From: Elymus sibiricus
Taxonomy: Eukaryota; Streptophyta; Magnoliopsida; Poales; Poaceae
Length of the DNA: 64,000 nt
NCBI GenBank assembly: GCA_039707655.1
Contig: CM077671.1
Location: 301,816,509-301,880,508, forward strand
Direction: 5' to 3'
Positions 1-11,909 of the stretch are shown piece by piece. Made by a program: the position numbers and the translations under genes. The notes under the pieces are model-generated. The model worked only from the letters and a program-made list of their open reading frames with translations, was not told the origin of the DNA and ran no database searches. Position 1 is the first letter of the stretch. Every line of letters begins with the position of its first letter.

Positions 1-1684
1 TGTAGATCGCTAAGCGGAAGCGTTAAGAAACGCGGTTGATGTAGTCGAACGTCTCCGCGATCCAAATCGCAAGTCGTCCCTCGATCCGATCACGAACTAG
101 TGCCGAACGAACGGCACCTCCGCGTTCAACACACGTACGGCTTGATGACGCCTTCACCTCCTCGATCCAGCGAGCGATGGTGAAGTAGTAGATGAGTTCC
201 GGCAGCACGACGGCGTGGTGATGGTGGTGAGCAACAATCTCTGCAGGGCTTCGCCAAGCACTACGGAGATTATGACGGGAGAACTAGAGGGTTAGGGTTG
301 CCGACACACGGCTTGGGAAATCTTAATGTGTCCCGTGTGCTAGCCCTGCCCCTCTATTTTTATGTTGAGCCTTGGGGTCTAAACTTGGAGTAAAAGCCTC
401 CTCCAGGTCGGTTTTGCCCGCACAAGGTCGGTTTGGCCCGCAGGGAAAGAGTCCAACTCGGATCCATGCAGTACCGCGCACAAGCGGTAGTACCGCTCAC
501 GAGCGGTAGTACCGCTTCACACAAGCGGTAGTACCGCTTAAGGCAGCAGCAAAACTTCCTTTTGCACTTTCCAATACCTCGTGGGTTTTACCCCTTTGGC
601 CCATATAAAGTGTTGCTGCACCCGAACACTTCGGTAAACAACCGGAACCTCTTCCGGTGAATTCCGGAACCCTTCCGAAGATCACAACACTATTATCACA
701 TATATTAATCTTTACCTCCGAACTCTTCCGGAGACCCTCGTCATATCCGGGATCTTATCCGAGACTCCGAACAACCTTCGGTCACCAACAAAATAACTCA
801 ACTATATTAATCGTCACCAAACGTTAAGTGTGTAGACCCTGCGGGTTCGAGAACTATGTAGACATGACCGAGACACCTCTACGATCAATAACCAATAGCG
901 GGACCTGGATGCCCATATTGGCTCCTACATATTCTACGAAGATCTTTAGCGGTCGAACCTCTATGTCAAGGATTCAGTTAATCCCGTATGCTGTTCCCTT
1001 TGTTCTTCAGTATGTTACATGCCCGAGATTCGATCGTCGGTATCTCTATACCTAGTTCAATCTCGTTACCGGCAAGTCTCTTTACTCGTTCCGTAATACA
1101 AGATCTCGTGGCTAACACTTTAGTCACATTGCTTGCAAGGCTCATTGTGATGTTGTATTACCGAGTGGGCCCTGAGATACCTCTCTGTCATACGGAGTAA
1201 CAAATCCCAGTCTTGATCCATGCCAACCCAACAGACACCCTCGGAGATACCTGTAGAGCACCTTTATAGTCACCCAGTTACGTTGCGACGTTTGATACAC
1301 ACAAGGTACTCCTCCGATGTCAGGGAGTTGCATGATCTCATGGTCATAGGAACAGATACTTGACATGCAGAAAACAATAGCAATAAACTGACACGATCAT
1401 ATGCTACGTTTATAGTTTGGGTCTTGTCCATCAAATCATTCTCCTAATGATGTGATCCCGTTATCAAATGACATCTCATGTCAATGGCTAGGAAACCTTA
1501 ACCATCTATGATCAACGAGCTTGTCAACTAGAGGCTTACTAGGGACACAGTGTTGTCTATGTACCCACACATGTATTTGAGTTTCCAATCAGTACAATTA
1601 TAGCATGGATAATAAAAGATTATCATGAACAAGGAAATATAATAATAACCAATTTATTATTGCCTCTAGGGCATATTTCCAACA
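1..1684 (-). repeat. Left (3') LTR of element A, truncated by window edge
   Basis: It aligns to 7076-8811 and ends in the LTR terminus tatttccaaca, followed at once by the complement of a polypurine tract. It contains three near-palindromic units agcggtagtaccgct at about 483-539; the right LTR has about six. Many short ORFs inside are LTR noise shared by all copies in this window. Confidence 0.93.
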
Positions 1685-1699
1685 GTCTCCCACTTGCAC
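1685..1699 (-). other. Polypurine tract of element A
   Basis: Reads gtgcaagtgggagac on the minus strand directly before the 3' LTR. The same tract precedes the 3' LTR of element B, and relatives of it abut the LTRs of C and G. It would prime plus-strand DNA synthesis. Confidence 0.85.
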
Positions 1700-1734
1700 T
1701 AGAGTCAATAATCTAGTTCACATCACTATGTGAT

Positions 1735-4700
1735 TTACATTGTAAAGAATCGAACACCCATACAGTTCTGGTGTTGTTCATGTTTAGCCCTTGGAAGAGG
1801 TTTAGTCATCGGATCTGCAACATTTAGATCCGTGTGTACTTTGCAAATATTTATGTCGTCCTCCTTGATGTAATCGTGGATGGAATTGAAACGTCGCTTT
1901 ATGTGTCTGGTCCTCTTGTGAAATCTTGGTTCCTTGGCTAGAGCAATGGCACCAGTATTATCACAAAACAGAGTCATTGGGTTAAGCGCACTAGGCACTA
2001 CTCCAAGATCTGTCATGAACTCCTTCATCCAGACACCTTCCTTCGCCGCCTCCGAGGCAGCGATGTACTCCGCTTCGCATGTAGAATCAGCTACCACGCT
2101 TTGCTTGGAAGTGCACCAGCTAACCGCACCCCCATTAAGAATAAATACGTATCCGGTTTGCGACTTAGAGTCATCCGGATCAGTGTCAAAGCTTGCATCG
2201 ACGTAACCCTTTACGACGAGCTGTTGATCACCTCCATAAACGAGAAACATGTCCTTAGTCCTTTTCAGGTACTTCAGGATATTCTTGACCGCCGTCCAGT
2301 GTTCCATTCCTGGATCACTTTGAAACCTTCCGACCATACTTATGGCAAGGCTGACATCGGGTCTTGTGCACAGCATTGCATACATGATAGAGCCTATGGC
2401 TGAAGCATAGGGGATGACATTCAACTTTTCTCTATCTTCTGCAGTCACTGGGCATTGAGTCTTACTCAACTTCACACCTTGCAATACAGGCAAGAACCCC
2501 TTCTTGGACTGATCCATTTTGAACTTCTTCAAAACTTTGTCAAGGTATGTGCTTTGTGAAAGTCCTATTAAGCATCTTGATCTATCTCTATAGATCTTGA
2601 TGCCTAATATGAAAGCTGCTTCTCCTAGGTCCTTCATTGAAAAACTCTTGTTCAAATATTCCTTCATGCCTTCCAACATTTCTATATTGTTTCCAATCAG
2701 CAATATGTCATCCACATATAATATTAGAAACGCTATAGAGCTCCCACTCACTTTCTTGTAAATACAAGCTTCTCCGTAAACTTGTATAAACTCGAACGCT
2801 TTGATCACCTCATCAAAGCGAAGATTCCAACTCCGAGACGCTGGCACCAGTCCATAAATGGATCGCTGGAGTTTGCAAACTTTGTCAGCATTCTCTGGAT
2901 CAACAAAACCTTCTGGTTGCATCATATACAACTCTTCCTTAAGGAAACCGTTAAGGAACGCTGTTTTGACATCCATCTGCCAAATTTCATAATCGAAAAA
3001 GGCAGCTATTGCTAACATGATTCTGACGGACTTAAGCATCGCTACGGGTGAGAAGGTCTCATCGTAGTCAACTCCTTGAACTTGTGAAAAACCCTTTGCC
3101 ACAAGTCGAGCTTTATAGACGGTGACATTACCGTCCGCGTCCGTCTTCCTCTTAAAGATCCATTTGTTCTGAATGGCCCTACGCCCTTCAGGTAATACTT
3201 CCAAAGTCCACACTTTGTTTTCATACATGGATCCCATCTCGGATTTCATGGCCTCTAACCACTTCTCGGAATCCGGGCCCATCATCGCTTCTCCATAGCT
3301 CGTAGGTTCATCGTTGTCTAACAACATGATCTCTAAGACAGGGTTGCCGTACCACTCAGGAGCAGTACGCGTCCTTGTCGACCTACGAGGTTCGATAGCA
3401 ACTTGATCCAAAGCTTCATGATCATCATCATAAACTTCCTCTTCAGCTGATGTAGGCTCTACAGAAACATCTTTCTGCGCTGCGCTACTTTCAGGTTGAA
3501 GTAAAGGTTCAACAACCTCATCAAGTTCTATCTTCCTCCCACTCAACTCTTTCGAGAGAAACTCTTTCTCAAGAAATGTTCCGTTTTTAGCGACAAACAC
3601 TTTGCCTTCGGATTTGAGGTAGAAGGTATACCCAACTGTCTCTTTTGGGTATCCTATGAAGACGCATTTCTCCGCTTTGGGTTCCAGCTTTTCAGGCTGA
3701 AGCTTTTTGACATAAGCATCACATCCCCAAACTTTAAGAAACGACAGCTTCGGCTTCTTGCCAAACCAAAGTTCATATGGCGTCGTCTCAACGGATTTCG
3801 ATGGTGCCCTATTTAAAGTGAATGCTGCTGTCTCTAATGCATAACCCCAAAACGATAGTGGCAAATCGGCAAGAGACATCATAGATCGCACCATATCCAA
3901 TAAGGTTCGATTACGACGTTCGGACACACCATTACGCTGTGGTGTTCCAGGCGGTGTCACTTGTGAAACAATTCCACACTGTCTTAAGTGACTACCAAAC
4001 TCATAACTCAGATATTCTCCTCCTCGATCAGATCGTAGGAATTTAATCTTCTTGTTACGATGATTCTCAACTTCACTCTGAAATTGTTTGAACTTTTCAA
4101 ATGTTTCAGACTTGTGTTTCATTAAGTAAATATACCCATATCTACTTAAGTCATCAGTGAAGGTGAGAAAGTAACGATAACCACCGCGCGCCTCAATACT
4201 CATCGGACCGCACACATTAGTATGTATGATTTCCAATAAGTCACTTGCCCGTTCCATTGTTCCAGAGAACGGCGTTTTAGTCATCTTGCCCATGAGGCAT
4301 GGCTCACATGTGTCAAGTGATTCAAAATCAAGTGACTCCAAAAGTCCATCAGCATGGAGCTTCCTCATGCATTTTACGCCAATATGACCTAAACGGCAGT
4401 GCCACAAGAAAGTGGTATTATCATTATCAATTCTACATCTTTTGGCATCAATGTTATGAACATGTGTATCATTACTATCGAGATTCAATAAGAATAAACC
4501 CCTCACATTGGGTGCATGACCATAAAAGATATTACTCATATAAATAGAACAACCATTATTCTCTGATTTAAATGAGTAACCATCTCGCAATAAACAAGAT
4601 CCAGATATAATGTTCATGCTTAACGCAGGCACTAAATAACAATTATTCAGGTTTATCACTAATCCCGATGGTAATCGAAGAGCGAGCGTGCCGACGGCGA

Positions 4701-5718
4701 TCACATCAACCTTGGAACCATTTCCCACGCGCATCGTCACTTCGTCCTTTGCCAGCCTCCGTCTATTCCGCAGTTCCTGTTTTGAGTTGCAAATATGAGC
4801 AACCGCACCGGTATCAAATACCCAGGCACTACAACGAGAGTTGGTAAGGTACACATCAATAACATGTATATCATATATACCTTGTTTGTTGTTGGCCGCC
4901 TTCTTGTCAGCCAAATACTTGGGGCAGTTCCGCTTCCAGTGTCCAGTTCCCTTGCAATGAAAGCACACAGTTTCTGGTTTGGGTCCAGCCTTGGGTTTCT
5001 TCACGAGAGGAGCAACTGCTTTGCCACTCTTCTTGGAGTTACCCTTCTTACCCTTGCCATTTTTCTTGAAACTAGTGGTTTTATTGACCATCAACACTTG
5101 ATGCTCCTTCTGAATTTCAGACTCAGCGGCTTTCAGCATCGCAAACAGCTCGGCGACCGACTTGTTCATCCCGTGCATGTTATAGTTCAACACGAAGCTC
5201 TTGTAGCTAGGTGGCAATGATTGAAGAACTCTGTCAGTGATAGCCTCTGGCGGAAGGGGCATTCCCAATTCAGCCAGACGGGTGGAGTACCCAGACATTC
5301 TGAGTACGTGATCACTGATAGACCCGTTCTCCTCCATCTTGCAAGCATAGAACTTATCGGAGATCTCATATCTCTCGATCCGGGCATTCTTCTGAAAGAT
5401 AAACTTCAACTCCTGGAACATCTCATATGCTCCATGACGTTCAAAACGTCTTTGAAGTCCCGGTTCTAAGCCATACAATATTGCACATTGAACTATTGAG
5501 TAATCTTCAGAACGAGCCTGCCAGGCGTTCACAACGTCTAGAGACTCAACTGGAGCGGGTGGATCACCAAGCGGTGCATCAAGGACATAAGCCTTCTGGG
5601 AAGCCGTAAGGATAATCCTTAGATTACGGGCCCAGTCCACAAAGTTACTTCCATCATCTTTCAACTTAGCTTTCTCTAGGAACGCATTAAAATTCAGGGG
5701 TGCTACTGCGCAAGCCAT
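1735..5718 (-). CDS. Copia Gag-Pol polyprotein of element A, intact frame with damaged integrase
   Basis: Single 1327-residue frame, the same length as the copy in element B. In order: Gag; a CX2CX4HX4C zinc knuckle (about 252-265); aspartic protease with DTG at about 302; integrase with an HHCC-type zinc region and a DD35E core; reverse transcriptase with YVDD at about 1001-1004; RNase H with the ADSTCEAEY block near the C terminus. It would be cleaved into capsid, protease, integrase and RT/RNase H acting in the cytoplasmic particle and nucleus. Two lesions stand out against B. Residue 501, the first integrase catalytic Asp (HTDVCGP in B), is Asn (codon AAT at 4216-4218). Residue 959, in the conserved RT block LxQASR, is Pro (2842-2844). 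The start is an ATG giving MACAVAPLNF where B has MARAVAPLNF. Likely translated but unable to integrate. Confidence 0.93.
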   Translation of the reverse strand: MACAVAPLNFNAFLEKAKLKDDGSNFVDWARNLRIILTASQKAYVLDAPLGDPPAPVESLDVVNAWQARSEDYSIVQCAILYGLEPGLQRRFERHGAYEMFQELKFIFQKNARIERYEISDKFYACKMEENGSISDHVLRMSGYSTRLAELGMPLPPEAITDRVLQSLPPSYKSFVLNYNMHGMNKSVAELFAMLKAAESEIQKEHQVLMVNKTTSFKKNGKGKKGNSKKSGKAVAPLVKKPKAGPKPETVCFHCKGTGHWKRNCPKYLADKKAANNKQGIYDIHVIDVYLTNSRCSAWVFDTGAVAHICNSKQELRNRRRLAKDEVTMRVGNGSKVDVIAVGTLALRLPSGLVINLNNCYLVPALSMNIISGSCLLRDGYSFKSENNGCSIYMSNIFYGHAPNVRGLFLLNLDSNDTHVHNIDAKRCRIDNDNTTFLWHCRLGHIGVKCMRKLHADGLLESLDFESLDTCEPCLMGKMTKTPFSGTMERASDLLEIIHTNVCGPMSIEARGGYRYFLTFTDDLSRYGYIYLMKHKSETFEKFKQFQSEVENHRNKKIKFLRSDRGGEYLSYEFGSHLRQCGIVSQVTPPGTPQRNGVSERRNRTLLDMVRSMMSLADLPLSFWGYALETAAFTLNRAPSKSVETTPYELWFGKKPKLSFLKVWGCDAYVKKLQPEKLEPKAEKCVFIGYPKETVGYTFYLKSEGKVFVAKNGTFLEKEFLSKELSGRKIELDEVVEPLLQPESSAAQKDVSVEPTSAEEEVYDDDHEALDQVAIEPRRSTRTRTAPEWYGNPVLEIMLLDNDEPTSYGEAMMGPDSEKWLEAMKSEMGSMYENKVWTLEVLPEGRRAIQNKWIFKRKTDADGNVTVYKARLVAKGFSQVQGVDYDETFSPVAMLKSVRIMLAIAAFFDYEIWQMDVKTAFLNGFLKEELYMMQPEGFVDPENADKVCKLQRSIYGLVPASRSWNLRFDEVIKAFEFIQVYGEACIYKKVSGSSIAFLILYVDDILLIGNNIEMLEGMKEYLNKSFSMKDLGEAAFILGIKIYRDRSRCLIGLSQSTYLDKVLKKFKMDQSKKGFLPVLQGVKLSKTQCPVTAEDREKLNVIPYASAIGSIMYAMLCTRPDVSLAISMVGRFQSDPGMEHWTAVKNILKYLKRTKDMFLVYGGDQQLVVKGYVDASFDTDPDDSKSQTGYVFILNGGAVSWCTSKQSVVADSTCEAEYIAASEAAKEGVWMKEFMTDLGVVPSALNPMTLFCDNTGAIALAKEPRFHKRTRHIKRRFNSIHDYIKEDDINICKVHTDLNVADPMTKPLPRAKHEQHQNCMGVRFFTM

Positions 5719-6972
5719 GATCTACAACATAAATATAGCAAAGACAACTTAGACTATTGTTCTAGATAATGAGTTTAGTTAATCATATTACTTAAAAAAC
5801 TCCCACTCAAATTGACATCCCTCTGATCATTCGAGTGTAACATGATCCAAATCCACCAACTCAAGTCCGATCATCACGTGAGTTGAGGTGGTTTCAAGGG
5901 TGAACATCTTCATGTTGATCATATCTACTATATGACTCATGTTCGACCTTTCGGTCTCTTGTGTTCCGAGGCCATGTCTGTACATGCTAGGCTTGTCAAG
6001 TTTAACCCGAGTGTTCCGCACGTGCAACATGGCTTACACCCGTTGTATGTGAACGTAGAGTCTATCACACCCGATCATCACGGCGTGTCTCGAAACGACG
6101 AACTTTCGCAACGGTGCACACTCGGGGAGAACACAATTTATCTTGAAATTTAAGTGAGGGATCACCTTATAATGCTACCGTCGTCCTAAGCAAAATAAGA
6201 TGCATAAAAGGATTAACATCACATGCAAATCATAAGTGACATGATATGGCCATGAACTCGTGCTTTTGATCTCCATCTCCAAAGCACCGGCATGATCTCC
6301 ATCGTCACCGGCATGACACCATGATCTCCATCATCTTGATCTCCATCAACGTGTCGCCATGAGGTTGTCGCGCCGACTGTTGCTTCCACGACTATTGCTA
6401 ACTCATAGCGATAAAGTAAAGCAAAACGGCGAAAATAATTAAAAACAACTCTATGGCTCCTGCCAGTTGCCGTACTCATCGACATGCAAGTCGTGATATT
6501 CTATACAACACATGATAATCTCATACATCACATATATCTCATCATGTAATTGGCCATATCACATCACAACATACCCTGCAAAAACAAGTTAGACGTCCTC
6601 TAATTGTTGTTGCAAGTTTTACGTGGCTGCTACGGGTTTGCAAGAACCGTTCTTACCTACGCAAAACCACAACGTGGTGTAGTGATTGCTTTTTGATCTT
6701 CTAAAAGAACCCTCTTCATTGAAATCGATTCAACTAAAGTGAGAGAGACAGACACCCGCTAGCCATCTTTATGCAACGAAGTTACATGTCAGTTGAAGGA
6801 ACCTGTCTCGCGTAAGCGTACGCGTAATGTCGGTCCGGGCCGCTTCATCTCACAATACCGCCGAATCAAGTATCAACTAGTAACGGCAAGCAATATGTAT
6901 ACACCCACGCCCACAACTCATTTGTGTTCTACTCGAGATCTTATCTACGCATAGACCTAGCTCAGATGTCAC
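5719..6972 (-). other. 5' leader and degenerate primer-binding site of element A
   Basis: Untranslated leader between the 5' LTR and gag on the minus strand. Next to the LTR (6956-6972) the site reads gtgacatctgagctagg; element B has tggtatcagagctagg, the usual initiator-tRNA-Met site of this lineage, so A's primer site is mutated. The block 5782-6089 is also present in element G but replaced by about 10 bp in B. No coding potential beyond short chance ORFs. Confidence 0.75.
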
Positions 6973-8811
6973 TGTTGGGGAACGTTGCATGGGAAACAAA
7001 AATTTTCCTACGCACACACAAGATCTATCCATGGTGATGAGCATCTATGAGAGGGAGAGTGAATCTACATACCCTTGTAGATCGCTAAGCGGAAGCGTTA
7101 AGAAACGCGGTTGATGTAGTCGAACGTCTCCGCGATCCAAATCGCAAGTCGTCCCTCGATCCGATCACGAACTAGTGCCGAACGGACAGCACTTCCGCGT
7201 TCAACACACGTACGGCTTGATGAAGCCTTCACCTCCTCGATCCAGCGAGCGATGGTGAAGTAGTAGATGAGTTCCGGCAGCACGACGGCGTGGTGATGGT
7301 GGTGAGCAACAATCTCTGCAGGGCTTTGCCAAGCACTACGGAGATTATGACGGGAGAACTAGAGGGTTAGGGTTGCCGACACACGGCTTGGGAAATCTTA
7401 ATGTGTCCCGTGTGCTAGCCCTGCCCCTCTGTTTATATGTTGAGCCTTGGGGTCTAAACTTGGAGTAAAAGCCTCCTCCAGGTCGGTTTTGCCCACACAA
7501 GGTCGGTTTGGCCCGCAGGGAAAGAGTCCAACTCGGATCCCTGCAGTACCGCGCACAAGCGGTAGTACCGCTCACGAGCGGTAGTACCGCTTGAGCGGTA
7601 GTACTGCTTCACACAAGCGGTAGTACCGCTTATGCGGTAGTATTGCCTTACCAGCGGTAGTACCGCTTAAGGCAGCAGCAAAACTTCCTTTTGCACTTTC
7701 CAATACCTCGTGGGTTTTACCCCTTTGGCCCATATAAAGTGTTGCTGCACCCGAACACTTCGGTAAACATCCGGAACCTCTTCCGGTGAATTCCGGAACC
7801 CTTCCGAAGATCACAACACTATTATCACATATATTAATCTTTACCTCCGGACTCTTCCGGAGACCCTCGTCATATTCGGGATCTTATCCGGGACTCCGAA
7901 CAACCTTCGGTCACCAACAAAATAACTCAACTATACTAATCGTCACCAAACGTTAAGTGTGAGACCCTGCGGGTTCGAGAACTATGTAGACATGACCGAG
8001 ACACCTCTACGATCAATAACCAATAGCGGGACCTGGATGCCCATATTGGCTCCTACATATTCTACGAAGATCTTTATCGGTCGAACCTCTATGTCAAGGA
8101 TTCAGTTAATCCCGTATGCTGTTCCCTTTGTTCTTCGGTATGTTACTTGCCCGAGATTCGATCGTCGGTATCTCTATACCTAGTTCAATCTCGTTACCGG
8201 CAAGTCTCTTTACTCGTTCCGTAATACAAGATCTCGTGGCTAACACTTTAGTCACATTGCTTGCAAGGCTCATTGTGATGTTGTATTACCGAGTGGGCCC
8301 TGAGATACCTCTCCGTCATACGGAGTAACAAATCCCAGTCTTGATCCATGACAACCCAACAGACACCCTCGGAGATACCTGTAGAGCACCTTTATAGTCA
8401 CCCAGTTACGTTGCGACGTTTGATACACACAAGGTACTCCTCCGATGTCAGGGAGTTGCATGATCTCATGGTCATAGGAACAGATACTTGACATGCAGAA
8501 AACAATAGCAATAAACTGCACGATCATATGCTACGTTTATAGTTTGGGTCTTGTCCATCAAATCATTCTCCTAATGATGTGATCCCGTTATCAAATGACA
8601 TCTCATGTCAATGGCTAGGAAACCTTAACCATCTTTGATCAACGAGCTAGTCAACTAGAGGCTTTCTAGGGACACAGTGTTGTCTATGTACCCACACATG
8701 TATTTGAGTTTCCAATCAGTACAATTATAGCATGGATAATAAACGATTATCATGAACAAGGAAATATAATAATAACCAATTTATTATTGCCTCTAGGGCA
8801 TATTTCCAACA
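6973..8811 (-). repeat. Right (5') LTR of element A
   Basis: Complete TG...CA LTR of 1839 bp; it is the promoter-bearing copy for the minus-strand element. A TATA-like tract (tttatatg on +) lies near 7432-7440. The block 7557-7670 carries about six agcggtagtaccgct-like units, against three in the left LTR. Confidence 0.93.
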
Positions 8812-11800
8812 CTGCCCTGGGTAGCCCTTGTGTCCTCATGACACCTGCCACCATCGTGGCCAAACTAAACTGTCCCAAACGGGGACTTGAGCTCAATAAC
8901 CAAACTGGGCTCACAAGGTTATCGCCGCCAACCGGGCCAGGGTAGCGCGCACGCATAACCTTCCCTCTTTGGGTGGTACCGATAAAAGAGCACGAAGCCA
9001 GACCAAGTCAAGGCCGTCCCATACCAGCAAATGTGGTTTCACGGATAAGCCCGGACAGGTGACTCAAGATCAACCAACTAAGCTCATTTATCAAGCATAG
9101 TAGTTTATCGCCATACTTAGATGGCAGCAACTAGGCATTTAAATTAAATTGCTATGGATTATTATATAGCAAATAAATGAAAGTAATTCATTTGTAAATG
9201 CAAGTAATTCAATTAAATATGTAATGCCATTGAAATACTTCATGGAATGGGTGTCCTGGCTTGCCTGGGGTGAGGGATCCACCGGGGATAAGTGCGGAAA
9301 GGCCGCGGAATGAGTTGCCGGAAATAGTTCTCTCTCGGAGGGGGCTGTTTACGGGCAAGGGCAAAGTGGTCATTTTCACTATGGGAACACATAATTAAAA
9401 TGATACCAACACGACGGGCTCGACGAGACGAAGACGTGGGCTTTGGAATCACCTCAATCATTGTCCCGGAGGAGAAGATATGAGGCGTTGAAGTTGAAGG
9501 ACCTTTCTGTAAATAAACTATTTACTTCTGGGTCCCTGGGTAGAAACTGGGGGCGCCTTTGCTGGGAATACGCTTTCGGTGAAGTGAAAGCGTATTTTAC
9601 CCTGAGGTTGCGGCCGGTTACGTTTTCACAAAAGAGAAAGCGTATTTCCGCGAGGGACGCCTCCACTTATCCAGCCTGGCAACGGCTGCTGTCACCGACA
9701 CGCGGGGCCCGCGTTGACTCCCTCTCTCTCCTCCCACTCCTCTCCTTCTTCCCGACGCCCGCCCGCAGAGCAGAGGAGTGCCGCCGACGCCGGCGCTCGT
9801 CCGACCAACTCCGGCCACCGTTTCCGGTGTTCCGGGTACCGGTGAGCTCAGGACAAGGCGACGCATCCATCCATGTGCTGTGGGCGTGCCGGGAAAGGGT
9901 GAAGCTACGGTGACCCGGCGCCCGCGATGGAGGCCGAGGGCGGCGATGATAGGGAGCTCGACATGGCCGTGGAGGAGGGGCTATTGGGTGACGAGGAGCT
10001 TCTTGATGGATTAGTTAGGGCCAAGGTGGGGTTGGAAGGGAGGATGGGGCTTTGCACTGCTCGAATTTTGGAGGGGGCCGGCGGCGGACGCGGTGGCCAT
10101 TGGAGGCGGGGAGAGCTCCTCGGGCTCGGGCAGGAGGCTGGGGAGGGGCAGAGGAGTGCGGTGAGGGCGATGAGCTGCTCGGGAGGGGCTCGGGGGACTT
10201 TTATTGGCGGGGCGACGCAGGTGGCCGAGCATGGCCATGGCGACGCATGCGCCGTGCGCCGGAGCTTCGGGAGCATGCCTGGAAGAGGGGAGAGGTGTCT
10301 AGAGTGGTCGCGGAGGGGCGGAGAGGGCTCAGGCGAGGCCGGGAAGGATCGGGAGGGCTCGGGCAACCGGACACGGCGACGTCCGCGGCTGCAGGTCACG
10401 GGCGCGACTGCCCCACCGCGTAGGAGGGGACGAGAGAGGGGAAGAGGGGTCCAGGAGGAAGAAGACATCGAGGGGAAGCCCCTAGACATGGCTAGGTGTC
10501 GAGGGAGAGGAGGAAACAGATGAGGCTGAGGGGACAGGAGCTGGGCGGCGCTCTGGACGCGGCCAAACGCTACAGAGCGCGTGCATAGGCGTCCAAACGC
10601 GTGGTCACCACGTGGACTTGCTCGGAGGGGACAAGAGAGGCTGGCACACCTTGTTTGGGGTGTAGTCCTTGCTTCCCAAGGCAGCCTGGGAGTGAGAGAT
10701 TAGAAAATGGGTAACTGGTGTGATGGCAAAGGTCACTACAAGTTTTCTGTAGCAAACTTGACTACACCATTGTGATGAACAGAGAAGTGATAAGAACCAA
10801 AACTGATGTGTGGGAGGTTTAGGTTAGAAAGACTATAATCCTGCACAATTTGGAGGGATTTGAGCAAGTAGTTAGCATAGTTGCTTTGCAACTGACCAAT
10901 CTAGTCCAGAACACCAATCTTGATGTGGCACTCACATACTTTCTTGGACTGAGCTGGAATTTGGAGGATATGAGTTATTTAGGCATATGAATATGCTGTA
11001 TAAGTTTCATGCCATTTGAATAAACCAAAATGGTACTTCCTTCACACAGCATCCTACTGGATAGATTCTTAGAAAAATTCCTGAGGGAAAATGGCTAAAT
11101 GGAATGAGCCAAAATTTTGTGGAGATAGGTTATATGGGTAGTAGAATGCTCTGGTAAATTTCTAGCAATTATGAAGCAATATAAAATATAGTTTCTTCAC
11201 AACAGGAAAATATGACCAGAAGCCAAGATTTGAAGCTGTGGTCACATAGTTACTGGGATGATACTCAAATTTGGTGGAGAGTCATGATTTGAGCATATGA
11301 AGATGCTTGCAAAATTTCAACTCATTTGCATACTCTTAGCTAGCACTTGCTTCACAAAGCTTCCGCTGGATCAGAAACTTTGGAAATTTGCCAAGAAATA
11401 TTTGCTAGCCAAATTGAGTTGCATTTTGTCATGTGGCAATGATATGGATAGGAAAGAGTGCACAAAAAAGTTTGAGAGCAAGAAAGCAAATATAAAGGGT
11501 ACTTGCTTCACAACTTGACAGTTAGGGCAGAATCAGAAAAGGAATATTGGTGAAATATTTTTGAACATGGCAAGGAAATGTTTTGACATATCTGACGAAT
11601 ATATGACCCAAGCAATTTATGAGAATTATTTGGGAATTTTTGGAATGATGGAAATGTGGGTTGCTTCACAACCCAAGGCAAACAGGGTTATTCCTTTAAT
11701 AGAAAAAGGAATATTCCCAAGAAAAGAATATTGGGATTGGTTCAAGATGGAAATGACAAGGTCTTGGAATGGTTTAGAGGTTGGAAAGCCACTAGGGAAG

Positions 11801-11909
11801 AGAAATCAAGGGTGATCCTTCCAGGTTCCAAGACTACCAAACCACGGAAAAGCAAAACCAGACCAAAATCAAAAGAAAAAAAGAAATGGGCAAAATCCAG
11901 GGTGTTACA
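8812..11909 (-). repeat. Partial Gypsy-type LTR ending tgttaca, host of element A
   Basis: The right end, ggtgttaca at 11901-11909, matches the TGTAACACC start typical of plant Gypsy (Tekay/Del-like) LTRs read on the minus strand. It abuts the interior of an Athila pol frame without similarity, so it inserted there. The left side is interrupted by element A. 9700-10560 is very GC-rich and open on several frames in both strands, with no recognisable domain, so I do not call genes there. An inverted repeat aatacgctttc/gaaagcgtatt sits at 9567-9596 with a third copy near 9638. The rest is AT-rich with a degenerate tandem array. The other LTR end and TSD are not visible. Confidence 0.55.
10741..11820. 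repeat. Degenerate ~155-bp tandem array inside the Gypsy LTR
   Basis: A motif of the form acttgcttcacaa recurs at 10879, 11035, 11190, 11345, 11501 and 11659, spacings 156, 155, 155, 156 and 158 bp; a weaker match lies near 10741. A second marker (gcatatgaagatgct type) occurs near 10983 and 11293, two periods apart. The monomers are diverged, indicating an old internal amplification. Confidence 0.7.

Larger units (their letters stand above)
1..8811 (-). mobile_element. Copia LTR retrotransposon A (Angela/BARE lineage), left end cut by window
   Basis: Two direct LTRs flank one long minus-strand gag-pol frame. In + orientation the LTRs start tgttggggaacg and end tatttccaaca, so the element reads leftwards. 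The left LTR lacks about 103 bp, judged by alignment with the right copy (window base 1 matches base 7076). A by-eye comparison of the LTRs gives about 23 substitutions in ~1.68 kb plus a 52-bp length difference in a tandem block, so it is older than element B. The flank after the right LTR starts ctgcc; the partner target duplication lies outside the window. The frame is open, but one integrase catalytic residue and the primer site are damaged, so I infer it is not autonomous. Confidence 0.93.

Noticed and set aside
8812..8816. Target-site duplication of element A (ctgcc)
   Set aside because: The left flank is outside the window, so it cannot be verified.
9905..10523. Long open frames on both strands (about 195 codons each) in a GC-rich block
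   Set aside because: They overlap on opposite strands, have arginine/glycine/serine-rich composition with no domain, and lie within a Gypsy LTR; open frames are expected by chance at this GC content.
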